Source: Mycolicibacterium sp. HK-90
Lineage (GTDB): Bacteria; Actinomycetota; Actinomycetes; Mycobacteriales; Mycobacteriaceae
Assembly: GCF_030486405.1 (NCBI RefSeq)
Contig: NZ_CP129613.1
Span: 310,001-374,000, forward strand
DNA: 64,000 nucleotides
Direction: 5' to 3'
Part shown: positions 45,756-55,200 of the stretch, one piece after another
How positions within the stretch are numbered: position 1 is the stretch's first letter
Layout of the letters: the number at the start of each line of letters is the position of its first letter
Program-made: the position numbers and the translations under genes
The notes under the pieces: generated by a model
The model's database searches: none
The model's input: the letters and a program-made list of their open reading frames with translations, nothing else
What the model was told of the DNA's origin: nothing

Positions 45756-46152
45756 GTCGTGCCTCCTTGATCTCGTCGAGGTCGTGCTTGACGCTGTCTG
45801 CCGACTCGGCGGCCGGCGGGGGAACCTGCCGGACCTGGTTGCGGCTGACCAGTGCGGCCACTCCGGCGGCGACGAACAACACCGCGGCGACGATGATCGC
45901 GGCGGCCCAGACCGGCAGGGCCAGTGAGAGCGCTGCCACCGCGGCGGCGATGGCCGTCATGAGGCCCAGCACGGCAAGCAGTCCGGCGGCACTGATCAGT
46001 CCGGCGCCGATGCCGGCGTGGCGCGCGGACTCCTGAAACTCCCGCTGCGCCAACCGCATCTCGTCACGCACCAGTCGGGTCGTCTGCTCCTGCAATTGGC
46101 CGAGGAGCTGCATGGTGGAGGCTTCGCTGGTGGGCTTTGGTTGGGTAGTCAT
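45742..46152 (-). CDS. Phage-holin-family-like membrane protein (DUF1469)
   Basis: Protein of 136 aa of the actinobacterial holin-superfamily III / DUF1469 type. A helical cytoplasmic N terminus (LLGQLQEQTTRLVRDEMRLAQREF) is followed by two membrane helices (LISAAGLLAVLGLMTAIAAA and PVWAAAIIVAAVLFVAAGVA) and an acidic tail. Despite the name it is a chromosomal stress-type gene, not a phage remnant. ATG at 46152 follows GGGAAAGG. A SigF-like promoter (GGTTT, 16 bases, GGGCAC) lies just upstream on this strand. Confidence 0.82.
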   Translation of the reverse strand: MTTQPKPTSEASTMQLLGQLQEQTTRLVRDEMRLAQREFQESARHAGIGAGLISAAGLLAVLGLMTAIAAAVAALSLALPVWAAAIIVAAVLFVAAGVAALVSRNQVRQVPPPAAESADSVKHDLDEIKEARHGHR

Positions 46153-46192
46153 CGATCGGCCTTTCCCCAGGCGTACTACTACTCCCACAGCA

Positions 46193-46263
46193 GTGCCCGA
46201 CGCGGGGCGGTGTGAAACCCTCCGACGGGCAGTTCTCCGTTACAACTGTTCGGATCAGGGGTA
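46193..46263. promoter_or_regulatory. Two divergent SigF-like promoters
   Basis: On the minus strand, GGTTT (46219-46215) and GGGCAC (46198-46193) are 16 bases apart, reading into the DUF1469-DUF3618 pair. On the plus strand, GGGTAT (46258-46263) matches the SigF -10 with a weak GTTAC 14 bases upstream, reading into the DUF4235 gene. Matches are partial, so this is a suggestion. Confidence 0.3.
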
Positions 46264-46322
46264 TCCGCATCGTCAGCCCGAAAACTGCTTCCTTCGGGCG
46301 GTCGCCGATGCGAGGAGAATCC

Positions 46323-46595
46323 GTGAGCCGACTCTCGAAGACGTTGTACATGCCGCTGTCCATGGCGGCGAGTGTGGGCGGAGGACTGCTGGCCGGCGCG
46401 TTGTTCACCCAGATCTGGAAGCGCATCGACGAACCCAATCTGAAACCGCCCGACCCCAAGGATCTCGACCGGTCCACCACCAAGGCGCTGACGGCGGCAG
46501 CCATCCAGGGGCTGGTGTTCGGTCTGGTGCGCGCCGCAGTCGATCGGGCAGGCGCCAAGGGCTACCAGGCCCTGACCCACGAATCTCCGGTCTGA
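46323..46595 (+). CDS. DUF4235 membrane protein
   Basis: Protein of 90 aa of the DUF4235 family: helix MPLSMAASVGGGLLAGALFTQIW, a short loop (IDEPNLKPPDPKDLDRST), and a second helix (KALTAAAIQGLVFGLVRAAV). GTG at 46323 has GAGGAG five bases upstream; longer starts are unlikely. It is divergent from the DUF1469/DUF3618 pair, with which DUF4235 genes commonly associate. The function is unknown; an envelope-stress role is inferred. Confidence 0.82.
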   Translation: MSRLSKTLYMPLSMAASVGGGLLAGALFTQIWKRIDEPNLKPPDPKDLDRSTTKALTAAAIQGLVFGLVRAAVDRAGAKGYQALTHESPV

Positions 46596-46608
46596 GCCGC
46601 CAAGCCGG

Positions 46609-47241
46609 TCAACGCAATCCGCGGATCGCCCAGATCGTCAGATAGGCCAGGCCGAAGAACGCCGCGACCGCGATCGCCACGCCCGTCGACTGCACGTAGG
46701 ACAGCGGCGCGCGCATCCAGTCGAACGTCGCCGCCACCACCGCGTCGGGGCGAGTCACCAGATCCCAGGAGTTCCACCGCTGGAACCGGCCGATCACCAC
46801 CCCGACCGCGCACAGCGCGACGGACAGCGCGACGGCCAACCAGCCCCAGAACCGGCCGAATTCGTCGTCCAGGCGCTGATGCACCAGCAGCAACGACACG
46901 ACACCCAGCAGGATCCCCGTCCACGCGGCGAACCCGTACTGCAGCACATGGCGCCACAGTTCGTAGCCCTCGCCGAGATGGACCAGATCGGTCACCAGAT
47001 AGGGCGCGTTGGGCAGGAACGCCAGCCAACCGAGGCCCAGCGGCAGCAGCCACAGCCGGCGCTCGACCAGATCGAACGCGATCGCGAAGATCATCGGGAT
47101 CCAGGCCAGAAACAGGTTCCAGACCAGGAACTTGGTCGGGTAGGACATCGGTGCGGCAGGGTCGGTGATCCCCAGCGCGAGGGTCAGCGCCGTCGTCGCC
47201 ATGAGTGAGACGACCAGCAGGATGCCGCGGGCTTCGGTCAT
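46609..47241 (-). CDS. DUF1361 multi-pass membrane protein
   Basis: Membrane protein of 210 aa with about six helices. The DUF1361 family is marked by FLVWNLFLAWIPMIFAIAFD, WLAFLPNAPYLVTDLVHL and VVIGRFQRWNSWDL. ATG at 47241 (MTEARGILL) begins directly before the first helix and is preferred to the upstream codon at 47274. It is convergent with the DUF4235 gene (13-base gap). The function is unknown. Confidence 0.85.
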   Translation of the reverse strand: MTEARGILLVVSLMATTALTLALGITDPAAPMSYPTKFLVWNLFLAWIPMIFAIAFDLVERRLWLLPLGLGWLAFLPNAPYLVTDLVHLGEGYELWRHVLQYGFAAWTGILLGVVSLLLVHQRLDDEFGRFWGWLAVALSVALCAVGVVIGRFQRWNSWDLVTRPDAVVAATFDWMRAPLSYVQSTGVAIAVAAFFGLAYLTIWAIRGLR

Positions 47242-47310
47242 GCGACCAGTTTGCCCGGTTCGACGGGGGCACAACTGCTCGGCCGTCGCAGACGACAGCG
47301 CCCGATCTCG

Positions 47311-48903
47311 TTACCAATGGCCCGTCAGTCGGTCACGGTAGGACCGGCCGTCGGGGTCGTAGACGAGGCGGTACATCGGTTGTGCCCAAGCGCGGGTGGG
47401 CCGGCTCAGTCGCTCGGGTTTGTGGACGCGGAGACGTCCAGGTGGGCGCGGACCGACCCGGCCACCGGAATGCCAGTCGTCCAAAGCCTCCGCCGATGCG
47501 GCGACCGCCGCCACCACCGATTCCGGGTCGACGAGGTCGTCGTCCTCGCTGCCGTCGGCGGCACGGTCGAGGTGTTCGCGCAACAACCGCAATCGCAAGT
47601 CGCGGGCGAAAACCCGGGCGCCGTCGCCGAGGCCCGCCGGATCGCGAGGCTCACGCTCGTCGCGGGTGTCGTCGAGCACCGAGCACGACAACTCGCTGTC
47701 ATGCGTCCACGACCGCCGGTTGAAGTTGTCGCTGCCGACACATGCCCAGACATCGTCGATCACGCAAGCCTTGGCATGCACGTAAACCGGTGTGCCCTCG
47801 TGGTTTTCGATATCGAAGACGTGCACCCGCTCGGCGGCAGCCTGGCGGCAGGTCTCGATGGCCTGCTGACGGCCGACCTGGTTGGGCGGTAGGGCGAGCC
47901 GGCCGTCCACGTCGGGATGCCGCGGGACCACGGCGATGAGGTGCAGATCTGGGTTGGCGGTCAGGGCGTCGGCGAACAGGCGCGAAACCTGTTTGGACCA
48001 CAGGTACTGGTCCTCCAGATAGATCAGGCGTTTGGCCCGCCGGACCGCCTTCGTGTAGCCGCGGGCGACGCTGCGCTCACCGCGCGGTGCGAACGCGTAC
48101 TCGAAATGGGCGTCGGGATACGTCCGCAATACCTGCACGGACTGTGATCCGCACGGGAGTGGATCCGGCGGCTGGGGCGGCAATTTGCCGGGTCTCAGGT
48201 CGGCCCGACGCAGTTTGTCGGTGATCCAGGCGATCGGAGAGAGCATGTCGAGCGGCGCCGGGTCGGTCCACCGTTCCCGGAACGTGTAATCCAGTGCCCC
48301 GACGGCCGGGCCCCGAACCTGTAGCTGCAGGTCATGCCACGGTGGTTGCTCGCCGTACTGCTCGGCCATCCGCACTGCCTGGGGATCGCCGCGGTGGTGC
48401 TCGTCGTCGCGCCGCGAATGGCACAGGTCGATACCGCCGGCGAAGGCGACATCGCGGTCAGGCGAGCGAGGATGGCGCAGTACCACCAGCTTCTGGTGAT
48501 GCGAACCGCCGACCCGCACCCGCTGGTCGAGCAGCACCTCGCCGCCCGCGGCTTCGATCACGTCGCCCAGATGCTGATTCTCTTCCTCGCTGTAGGAGAA
48601 CCTGTCCAGATGGGAACGCCACATCAGGCCCTTGACGACGACGCCCCGCTCGGCGGCGTGGCAGAAGAGTTCGGCGATGGTGGGTCCGTCGGCGCGGACC
48701 CGTTCGTCGGGATCGCCGCGCCAGTCGGTGAAGAACAGATGATCGCCGTGCCGCAGGTCGCTGACTTCGGCAGCCAGCCGGTCGAAGTAAGTGGCACCGT
48801 GAACCAGCGCTTCCACCGTGTTGCCCGAGCACCAGTCCGGTATCGACGTGGCAGGGTTACCGCGCTCATCGGCCGTGAGGAACCAGTCCGCTAATCCAGC
48901 CAA
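47311..48903 (-). CDS. Phospholipase D-family protein
   Basis: PLD-superfamily enzyme of 530 aa with two HKD-type catalytic motifs: HHQKLVVL (His136, Lys138) in the N-terminal half and VHAKACVIDD (His376, Lys378) followed by GSDNFNRRSW in the second. Both halves are present, so it can form the bilobal active site of a phosphodiesterase or phosphatidyltransferase. There is no signal peptide, which argues for a cytoplasmic enzyme unless exported otherwise. The TTG start at 48903 is supported by GAGGAG five bases upstream. Substrate and role are unknown. Confidence 0.87.
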   Translation of the reverse strand: MAGLADWFLTADERGNPATSIPDWCSGNTVEALVHGATYFDRLAAEVSDLRHGDHLFFTDWRGDPDERVRADGPTIAELFCHAAERGVVVKGLMWRSHLDRFSYSEEENQHLGDVIEAAGGEVLLDQRVRVGGSHHQKLVVLRHPRSPDRDVAFAGGIDLCHSRRDDEHHRGDPQAVRMAEQYGEQPPWHDLQLQVRGPAVGALDYTFRERWTDPAPLDMLSPIAWITDKLRRADLRPGKLPPQPPDPLPCGSQSVQVLRTYPDAHFEYAFAPRGERSVARGYTKAVRRAKRLIYLEDQYLWSKQVSRLFADALTANPDLHLIAVVPRHPDVDGRLALPPNQVGRQQAIETCRQAAAERVHVFDIENHEGTPVYVHAKACVIDDVWACVGSDNFNRRSWTHDSELSCSVLDDTRDEREPRDPAGLGDGARVFARDLRLRLLREHLDRAADGSEDDDLVDPESVVAAVAASAEALDDWHSGGRVGPRPPGRLRVHKPERLSRPTRAWAQPMYRLVYDPDGRSYRDRLTGHW

Positions 48904-49029
48904 TTCGTCTCCTCAACCTCGTCGAGGTCCCAGCCGGACCCAGGGCGGCTGATGCGGAGATACCCGCTTCGGGCCTCGCTCAGTCCGAGTGGCAGGCATC
49001 CGGCCCACCGGACCGACCCGACAGACAAA

Positions 49030-49059
49030 GCGGCCCCCGGGAAGAATCCCGGGGGCCGC
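49030..49059 (-). terminator. Intrinsic terminator of fadE5
   Basis: GCGGCCCCCGGGA (49030-49042) pairs perfectly with 49047-49059 around the loop AGAA. On the minus strand the stem is followed by TTTGTCTGT, a T-rich tail. It begins 15 bases after the fadE5 stop, a classic position. Confidence 0.9.
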
Positions 49060-49073
49060 CGTGTCAGAGCTGT

Positions 49074-50909
49074 TTAGAACGCAGCCTCGTCGAGCTCCAT
49101 CACCTCGTTGTCGATGGTCTCGATGACCTGACGGGTGCTGGTGAGCAGCGGCAGCATGTTCTTCGCGAAGAACGAAGCTGCGGCGATCTTGCCCTCGAGG
49201 TAGGTGCGGTCCTCACCGGTGGCGCCGGCGTCGAGCTTCTCGATCGCCACCGCCGCCTGGCGGGCCAGCAGCCAGCCGAGCAGCAGGTCGCCGACCGACA
49301 GCAGGAACCGGACCGAGCCGAGGCCCACCTTGTAGATGCTGGCGGCATCTTCCTGAGCGGCCATCAGGTAGCCGGTCAGGCTGGCTGCCATGCCCTGGAC
49401 ATCGGCCAGCGCGGTGCCGAGCAGCTCGCGCTCGGTCTTGAGGCGGCCGTTGCCCGTCTCGTTCTTGATGAACTGCTCGATCTCACCGGCCACGAACGCC
49501 AGCGCCTGGCCCTTGTCGCGGACGATCTTGCGGAAGAAGAAGTCCTGCGCCTGGATGGCGGTGGTGCCTTCGTACAGCGAGTCGATCTTGGCGTCGCGGA
49601 TGTACTGCTCGATCGGGTAGTCCTGCAGGAAGCCGGAGCCACCCAGGGTCTGCAGGCTCTCGGTCAGCTTGGCGTAGGCCTGCTCCGAGCCGAAGCCCTT
49701 GACCACCGGCAGCAGCAGGTCGTTGACCTTGTGCGCGAGCTCGGGCTCGACACCGTGCAGCGCCTTGGCGACGTCCTTGTCCTGGAAGGTGGCGGTGTAC
49801 AGGTACAGCGCGCGCATGCCCTCGGCGTAGGACTTCTGGGTCATCAGGCTGCGACGCACGTCGGGGTGATGGGTGATGGTGACGCGCGGAGCGGTCTTGT
49901 CCATCATCTGGGTCAGGTCGGCACCCTGCACGCGCTCCTTGGCGTACTCCAGAGCGTTGAGGTAACCGGTCGACAGGGTGGCGATGGCCTTGGTGCCCAC
50001 CATCATGCGGGCCTGCTCGATGACGTCGAACATCTGCGCGATGCCGTTGTGCACCTCGCCGACCAGCCAGCCCACGGCGGGCTTGTCGTGCTGACCGAAG
50101 GTCAGCTCACAGGTGGCCGAAACCTTCAGGCCCATCTTGTGCTCGACGTTGGTGACGTAGACGCCGTTGCGCTCGCCCAGCTCACCGGTCTCGAAGTCGA
50201 AGAGGAACTTCGGTACGAAGAACAGCGACAGACCCTTGGTGCCGGGGCCTGCGCCCTCGGGGCGGGCCAGCACCAGGTGGAAGATGTTCTCGAACAGGTC
50301 ATCGGAGTCGGCGGAGGTGATGAACCGCTTCACGCCGTCGATGTGCCACGAGCCGTCGTCCTGCTTGACGGCCTTGGTGCGGCCGGCGCCGACATCCGAG
50401 CCGGCGTCGGGCTCGGTGAGCACCATGGTGGCGCCCCAGCCGCGCTCGGAGGCCAGAACGGCCCACTTCTTCTGCTCTTCAGTGGCGTTGTCGTAGAAGA
50501 TCTGCGCGAAGGCGGCACCACCGGCGTACATCCACACGGCGGGGTTCGCGCCGAGGATGTGCTCGTTGAGTGCCCACAGCAGCGCCTTGGGGGCGGGCAC
50601 GCCACCGAGCTCTTCGTACAGGCCGACCTTGTCCCAGCCGCCGTCGATCGCCGCGCGAACCGACTTCTTGAAGGGCTCGGGCAGGGTGACGGTGTGGGTC
50701 TTGGGGTCGAACACCGGCGGGTTGCGGTCGCCGTCGGCGAACGAGTCGCCGATCGGGCCCTCGGCCAGGCGAGCCATTTCGCTGAGCATCTCGCGGGCGG
50801 TGTCGGCATCCAGGTCGCTGTAATCGCCGGTCCCCAGGGCCTTGTCCAGGCCGAAGACGTCGAACAGGTTAAAGACCTGGTCACGGACATTGCTCTTGTA
50901 GTGGCTCAC
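49074..50909 (-). CDS. fadE5: Acyl-CoA dehydrogenase FadE5
   Basis: FAD-dependent acyl-CoA dehydrogenase of 611 aa, the same length as M. tuberculosis FadE5, catalysing the first step of beta-oxidation on medium to long chains. It has an extended N-terminal region, the FAD-binding segment [19 protein letters not shown], and the catalytic-base Glu in [23 protein letters not shown] at 50909 has GAGGAGG four bases upstream, which fixes the start. A palindrome almost identical to the fabG4/fadA2 operator lies 47 bases upstream. A strong terminator follows. Confidence 0.95.
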   Translation of the reverse strand: MSHYKSNVRDQVFNLFDVFGLDKALGTGDYSDLDADTAREMLSEMARLAEGPIGDSFADGDRNPPVFDPKTHTVTLPEPFKKSVRAAIDGGWDKVGLYEELGGVPAPKALLWALNEHILGANPAVWMYAGGAAFAQIFYDNATEEQKKWAVLASERGWGATMVLTEPDAGSDVGAGRTKAVKQDDGSWHIDGVKRFITSADSDDLFENIFHLVLARPEGAGPGTKGLSLFFVPKFLFDFETGELGERNGVYVTNVEHKMGLKVSATCELTFGQHDKPAVGWLVGEVHNGIAQMFDVIEQARMMVGTKAIATLSTGYLNALEYAKERVQGADLTQMMDKTAPRVTITHHPDVRRSLMTQKSYAEGMRALYLYTATFQDKDVAKALHGVEPELAHKVNDLLLPVVKGFGSEQAYAKLTESLQTLGGSGFLQDYPIEQYIRDAKIDSLYEGTTAIQAQDFFFRKIVRDKGQALAFVAGEIEQFIKNETGNGRLKTERELLGTALADVQGMAASLTGYLMAAQEDAASIYKVGLGSVRFLLSVGDLLLGWLLARQAAVAIEKLDAGATGEDRTYLEGKIAAASFFAKNMLPLLTSTRQVIETIDNEVMELDEAAF

Positions 50910-50955
50910 TTTTCCTCCTCGTGAGAATGCCACTTGAGGTTGGGTACTCCGGATA

Positions 50956-50973
50956 AGTTACCCACCAGTAACT
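50956..50973. promoter_or_regulatory. Operator-like palindrome upstream of fadE5
   Basis: AGTTACCCACCAGTAACT has perfect 6-bp arms, and its core TTACCCACCAGTAA resembles the fabG4/fadA2 site at 36464-36477. A further half-like AGTAACTT occurs at 50993-51000. It lies between fadE5 and the divergent reductase gene. Regulator unknown. Confidence 0.55.
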
Positions 50974-51145
50974 GCGGCCAACTATACCGTTCAGTAACTT
51001 CAACGCAAAGAAACTCTGAGCAATTTCTGGGAGCTAACCAACCCAGTGGTTGATCGAACTTTGTACCCTGCCTTGAAAAAGGGTTTGACCTGCGGGTTTG
51101 GCTCAATGTGACGATCCTCACCAATATGCCCATTAAGGTGGGCGG

Positions 51146-52225
51146 ATGCGTCGAATCGCGGTGTGGGGCACCGGAAACATGGGTTCGACGGCGATCAGGT
51201 CGGCCACGGGGTTCCCGGGCCTGGAACTGGCTGCCGTCATCACGTCATCACCTGACAAGGCCGGCCTCGATGCCGCGACCTTCGCCAAGCTCGACACCCC
51301 GACCGGTGTCGCCGCGACCACCGATGTCGACGCTGCCCTCGCGCAGTGCGACGCGGTGGCCTACATGTCTTCCGGCGACATCCGCCCGGAGGAGGCGCTC
51401 GCCGAGATCGAACGGTGCCTGCGCGCCGGCAAACAGGTGGTGACGCCGTCGCTGTACTCGCTCTACGACCCGGCCTCAGCTCCGGCGGAATGGGTCGAGC
51501 GGCTCACCGACGCCGCGGTCGCGGGCAACTCCGCGCTGTTGGTCAGCGGCGTCGACCCGGGCTGGGGCAACGACGCCCTCGCGGTGATCGCCGCCGGGCT
51601 GTGCACCCGGATCAAGACCATCCGGTGCCAGGAGATCTTCGACTACTCCACCTACAACCAGCCGCATTCGGTGCGGGTGCTCTGCGGCTTCGGCGGGTCG
51701 ATGGACGAGACGCCGATGATGCTGCTGCCCTCGATCCCGACCATGGTGTGGGGCGGCAACGTCCGGCTGATCGGCCGTGGCCTGGGCCTGGAGATCGACG
51801 ACATCACCGAGACAGTGGAGCGGTTGCCGCTCACCGAGTCCGTCGACAACGTCATGGGCCGCTTCGAGGCCGGCACCCAGGGCGCGTTCCGGCTCCAGGT
51901 CATCGGGTGGGCGAACGGTGTCGAGCGGGTCGTCATCGAGCACATCACCCGTATCGACCCGGACTGTGCGCCGGACTGGCCCAAGCCCGACGAAGGCGTG
52001 GGCGACCACCGGGTGATCGTCGACGGCGACCCGCAGCTGAACATCGTGGTGCGCGCCGACGTGCCGGGCGGAACCCGCGCCGACGGCGGCAACACCACCG
52101 CGGCCAATCGGTTGCTCGGCGCGATCGACTGGCTGGCCACCCAGAAGCCCGGTATCTACGACGGTCTCGACGTGCCGTTGCACCCGCCGCTGCCCGCCGA
52201 GGTCGAAGCCACCCGCTGGGTCTGA
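51146..52225 (+). CDS. NAD(P)-binding dihydrodipicolinate-reductase-like protein
   Basis: Oxidoreductase of 359 aa with an N-terminal Rossmann fold (IAVWGTGNMGSTAIRSA) and a C-terminal domain of the type found in dihydrodipicolinate reductase-like and 2,4-diaminopentanoate dehydrogenase-like proteins. Mycobacteria carry several such paralogues, often next to lipid genes. The catalytic residues for dihydrodipicolinate reduction are not evident and the substrate is unknown. ATG at 51146 follows GGTGGGCGG. It is divergent from fadE5 and ends at a very strong hairpin before the polyketide synthase gene. Confidence 0.82.
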   Translation: MRRIAVWGTGNMGSTAIRSATGFPGLELAAVITSSPDKAGLDAATFAKLDTPTGVAATTDVDAALAQCDAVAYMSSGDIRPEEALAEIERCLRAGKQVVTPSLYSLYDPASAPAEWVERLTDAAVAGNSALLVSGVDPGWGNDALAVIAAGLCTRIKTIRCQEIFDYSTYNQPHSVRVLCGFGGSMDETPMMLLPSIPTMVWGGNVRLIGRGLGLEIDDITETVERLPLTESVDNVMGRFEAGTQGAFRLQVIGWANGVERVVIEHITRIDPDCAPDWPKPDEGVGDHRVIVDGDPQLNIVVRADVPGGTRADGGNTTAANRLLGAIDWLATQKPGIYDGLDVPLHPPLPAEVEATRWV

Positions 52226-52235
52226 CTTTTTCCGC

Positions 52236-52293
52236 CGAGCAGACGCGAACTCCCCCAAATCGATCCGGATTTAGGGGAGTTCACGTCTGCTCG
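52236..52293. terminator. Long bidirectional terminator hairpin
   Basis: Two 26-base arms (52236-52261 and 52268-52293) pair at 24 positions around a six-base loop; the left arm begins CGAGCAGACG. It separates the stops of two convergent genes, the reductase and the polyketide synthase, and starts 10 bases after the first of these. Confidence 0.85.
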
Positions 52294-52297
52294 CGGG

Positions 52298-55200
52298 TCA
52301 GTCCTCGCTCTGCGGCTCTTCAGGCGCCCCCGGCGTCTCGTCCGACGGCTCAGCCGGTTCCGGTGACTCCGCCGCGTCCGACGGTGACTCTGCCGCGTCC
52401 GCGTCCGGAAGCTGACCCACGAGATACTCGGCCAGTCCGCCGATGGTCGGGTAGTCGAAGACCGCGGTCGCGTTGATGGTGAACTTGCCGCCGAACTGAC
52501 TGTGCAGCCGGTTCCGGAGCTCGATCGCCATCAGTGAATCCGTGCCCAGGTCGAGGAATCGGCTGCTCGCGGCGGGCGGTTGCGCCAGCCGCAGGAAGTT
52601 CTGCACCTCGCGCTGCAGGAACTCGGTCACGAACCCCGCCCGCTGCGGCACCGGGATCTCCATGAGTTGCTTGAGCAACTCGCTGTCCCCGGTGATCTCA
52701 CCGACCGCACTCGGCAGCACCAGGTCGAGGATCGGCGGACGCGAACTGCCCAACACCTTGGCGGCCCGCTGCCAGTTGGCCTTGAGCACCGTGGCCTGTC
52801 CGGTCCCGTTGGCGACGACCTCGGCCAGGGCGGCGAGCGCTGCCGACGGATCCAGCGGGATCAGGCCCTGTGCACTGATATTGGCGGTCGCCGCGTCCGA
52901 GGACGCCATGCCGCCTTGAGCCCACGGACCGAAGTTGACACCCGTGGCCGGCAGGCCCTGCGCCCGGCGCTGCGCGATCAGACCGTCGAGCAGCGCGTTG
53001 GCGGTGGCGTAGTTGGACTGACCAGGTGAGCCGAACAGGCTGGACACCGAGGAGGACACGATGAAGAAGTCCAGCTCGTCGTCCTTGGTCAACCGATCCA
53101 GATGGACGCCGCCGTACGCCTTGGGCGCCAACGTGGTTCGGAACCGTTCGACGCTCTGTTGACCCAGCAGCGCATCGTCGAGCACACCGGCCAGATGCGC
53201 CACACCGGCGAGCGGTGGCAACTCCGCGCGGATCCGCTCCAGGAGCTTCGCCGCCTCGGCCTCGTCGCCGACATCGGCGGTGAAGACGTGGACGCGGGTT
53301 TTGTAGCGCTCGGTGATCTCATCGATCGCCTTCTGCGTGTCCGCATCGGGCGCGCGCCGGCTCGTCAGCACGAGGTCTCCGGCACCGAGTTGGGCCAGGT
53401 AGGCCGCGGTGTGCAGGCCGATGGCCCCGAGTCCGCCGGTGATCAGATAGCTCCGATCAGCCTTGGGCTGCAGCGGGTTCGGGATCTGCACCACGATCTT
53501 GCCGATGTGCCGGGCCTGCTGCATGCGCCGGAACGCGGCCCTGGCCTCGGTGAGCGGGTAGACCTCCGCGGGCAGAGGCGTCCAGACGCCCACCGACGAG
53601 CGCTCGCGCGAGGAGTCGATACCTGCAGCCAATCCCTCCGAAACCTCGGTCAGCAAGTCGCGAATGCGATCGGGTTCGGTGAACATCACCGTGTCCAAAG
53701 CGACGATCTCGTAGGCGATGTCGGGGCGGGCCTCGGCCATCTGCTCCGGTGACCAGATATCGCGCTTGGCGATCTCGGCGAAGCGGCCGTTCCGGGCGGT
53801 GGCCTTCAGTGTCGCCTCGATGAAGCCCTCGCTCGTCAGGCTGTTGAGCACCACGTCAACACCCTGGCCGTCGGTGTCCGCCAGGATCTGATCGGCGAAA
53901 TCCGTTGTCCGCGAGTCATAGACGTACTTCACGCCCAGATTGCGCAGGGTTGCCCGCTTGAAGGTGCTGGCCGTGGCGAACACCTCGGCCCCGCACTGCT
54001 GGGCCATCTGGACCGCCGCCAGCCCGACACCGCCGCTGGCCGCGTGGATGAGGACCTTGTCACCCGGCTTCAGTTGCGCCCAGTCGAACGACAGCCGCAC
54101 CGTCAGCGCCGCCGCGGGAATCGTCGCGGCCTCCACCGCGCTCACCCCGTCCGGGATCGGCGCCAGGAACTGCTCAGGCACGTTGAACCGGCTGGAGAAC
54201 GCGCCCTGCATGGAGCCGTAGACGCGCTGACCCACCTCAACCCCGGTGACGCCTTCACCCAATTGCGTGACGACGCCCGCGAAGTCACCGCCGATCGGCC
54301 CCGGGTCGCCCGGGTAGAGCCCGAGAACGTTCAGCACGTCGCGGAAGTTGAGACCCGCGGCCTCCACCCGCACCTGTACGTAGCCCTCGTCCGGCGCTGG
54401 TACGTCTTTCTCGGTCAGTCGCAGGTTGTCGATTGCGCCGCGTTCGGTGGGAGCGAGCACGTAGTCACCCCCGCGGGGCACCGTGAGGTGACCGCTGCGC
54501 GACCACGGCAACAACCGGGAAGCCAGCAGCTTTCCTTGGCGCAGAGCGAGTTCCGGCTCATCGACCGGGGTGGCCAACAGGCCGGCCAGCGCCTGAACCG
54601 CCTCATCCGATCCGTCGCAGTCGACCAGCTTGACGCGCAGTGCCGGTTCTTCGTTGATGGTCGTGCGGCCGAAGCCCCACAGCCCGGCCTGCACCGGATC
54701 GACCGGCTCGCCGGATTCGGTGGCTACGGCCCGCTCGGTGACGATCCACAGCCCGTTCGGCAGCTTCACCGAGCCACCCTGCACCGTGTGTACCGCGCTG
54801 AGCAGATTGGCGATCTCGGCCTCGAGTCGCGCCTCGGCGTCCGCCGCACCCGGCCCGCTGCTGCGCCAGACGACTCCCGAGAACCCGATCCCGCGTTCGT
54901 GGGCCTGAACCAGCTGCTGTCCCAGGAGTTCTGGATCGGTGTTCCGGTCGAACGGGATGCAGCCCGGTACCTTCGCGGCAAGTTCGTCGAATCCGGCGAT
55001 CAGCCAGGTGCCGCTGACCTTTGCGATCTCAGCAGTGTCGTCGCCGGCGGGTGGCGCCGGAACTTCGTGCCAGCCAAGCGTGTACAGCAGCCGGGTGGCG
55101 TCGCCGCCGAGGCCGCGCAGCAGCGCCTCACGCGGTGCCCGCTTGACGGTGAACTCTCGGACCCCGCCGAGGTGACGGCCGTCCCGATCCAGGTACTCGA

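Noticed and set aside
46018..46188. Prophage remnant suggested by the holin-like gene
   Set aside because: Only the DUF1469-type stress gene is present, with no other phage genes, integrase or attachment site.
52298..52420. Thioesterase domain at the polyketide synthase C terminus
   Set aside because: The sequence after the last ACP is a short acidic Pro/Glu-rich tail with no GxSxG motif.
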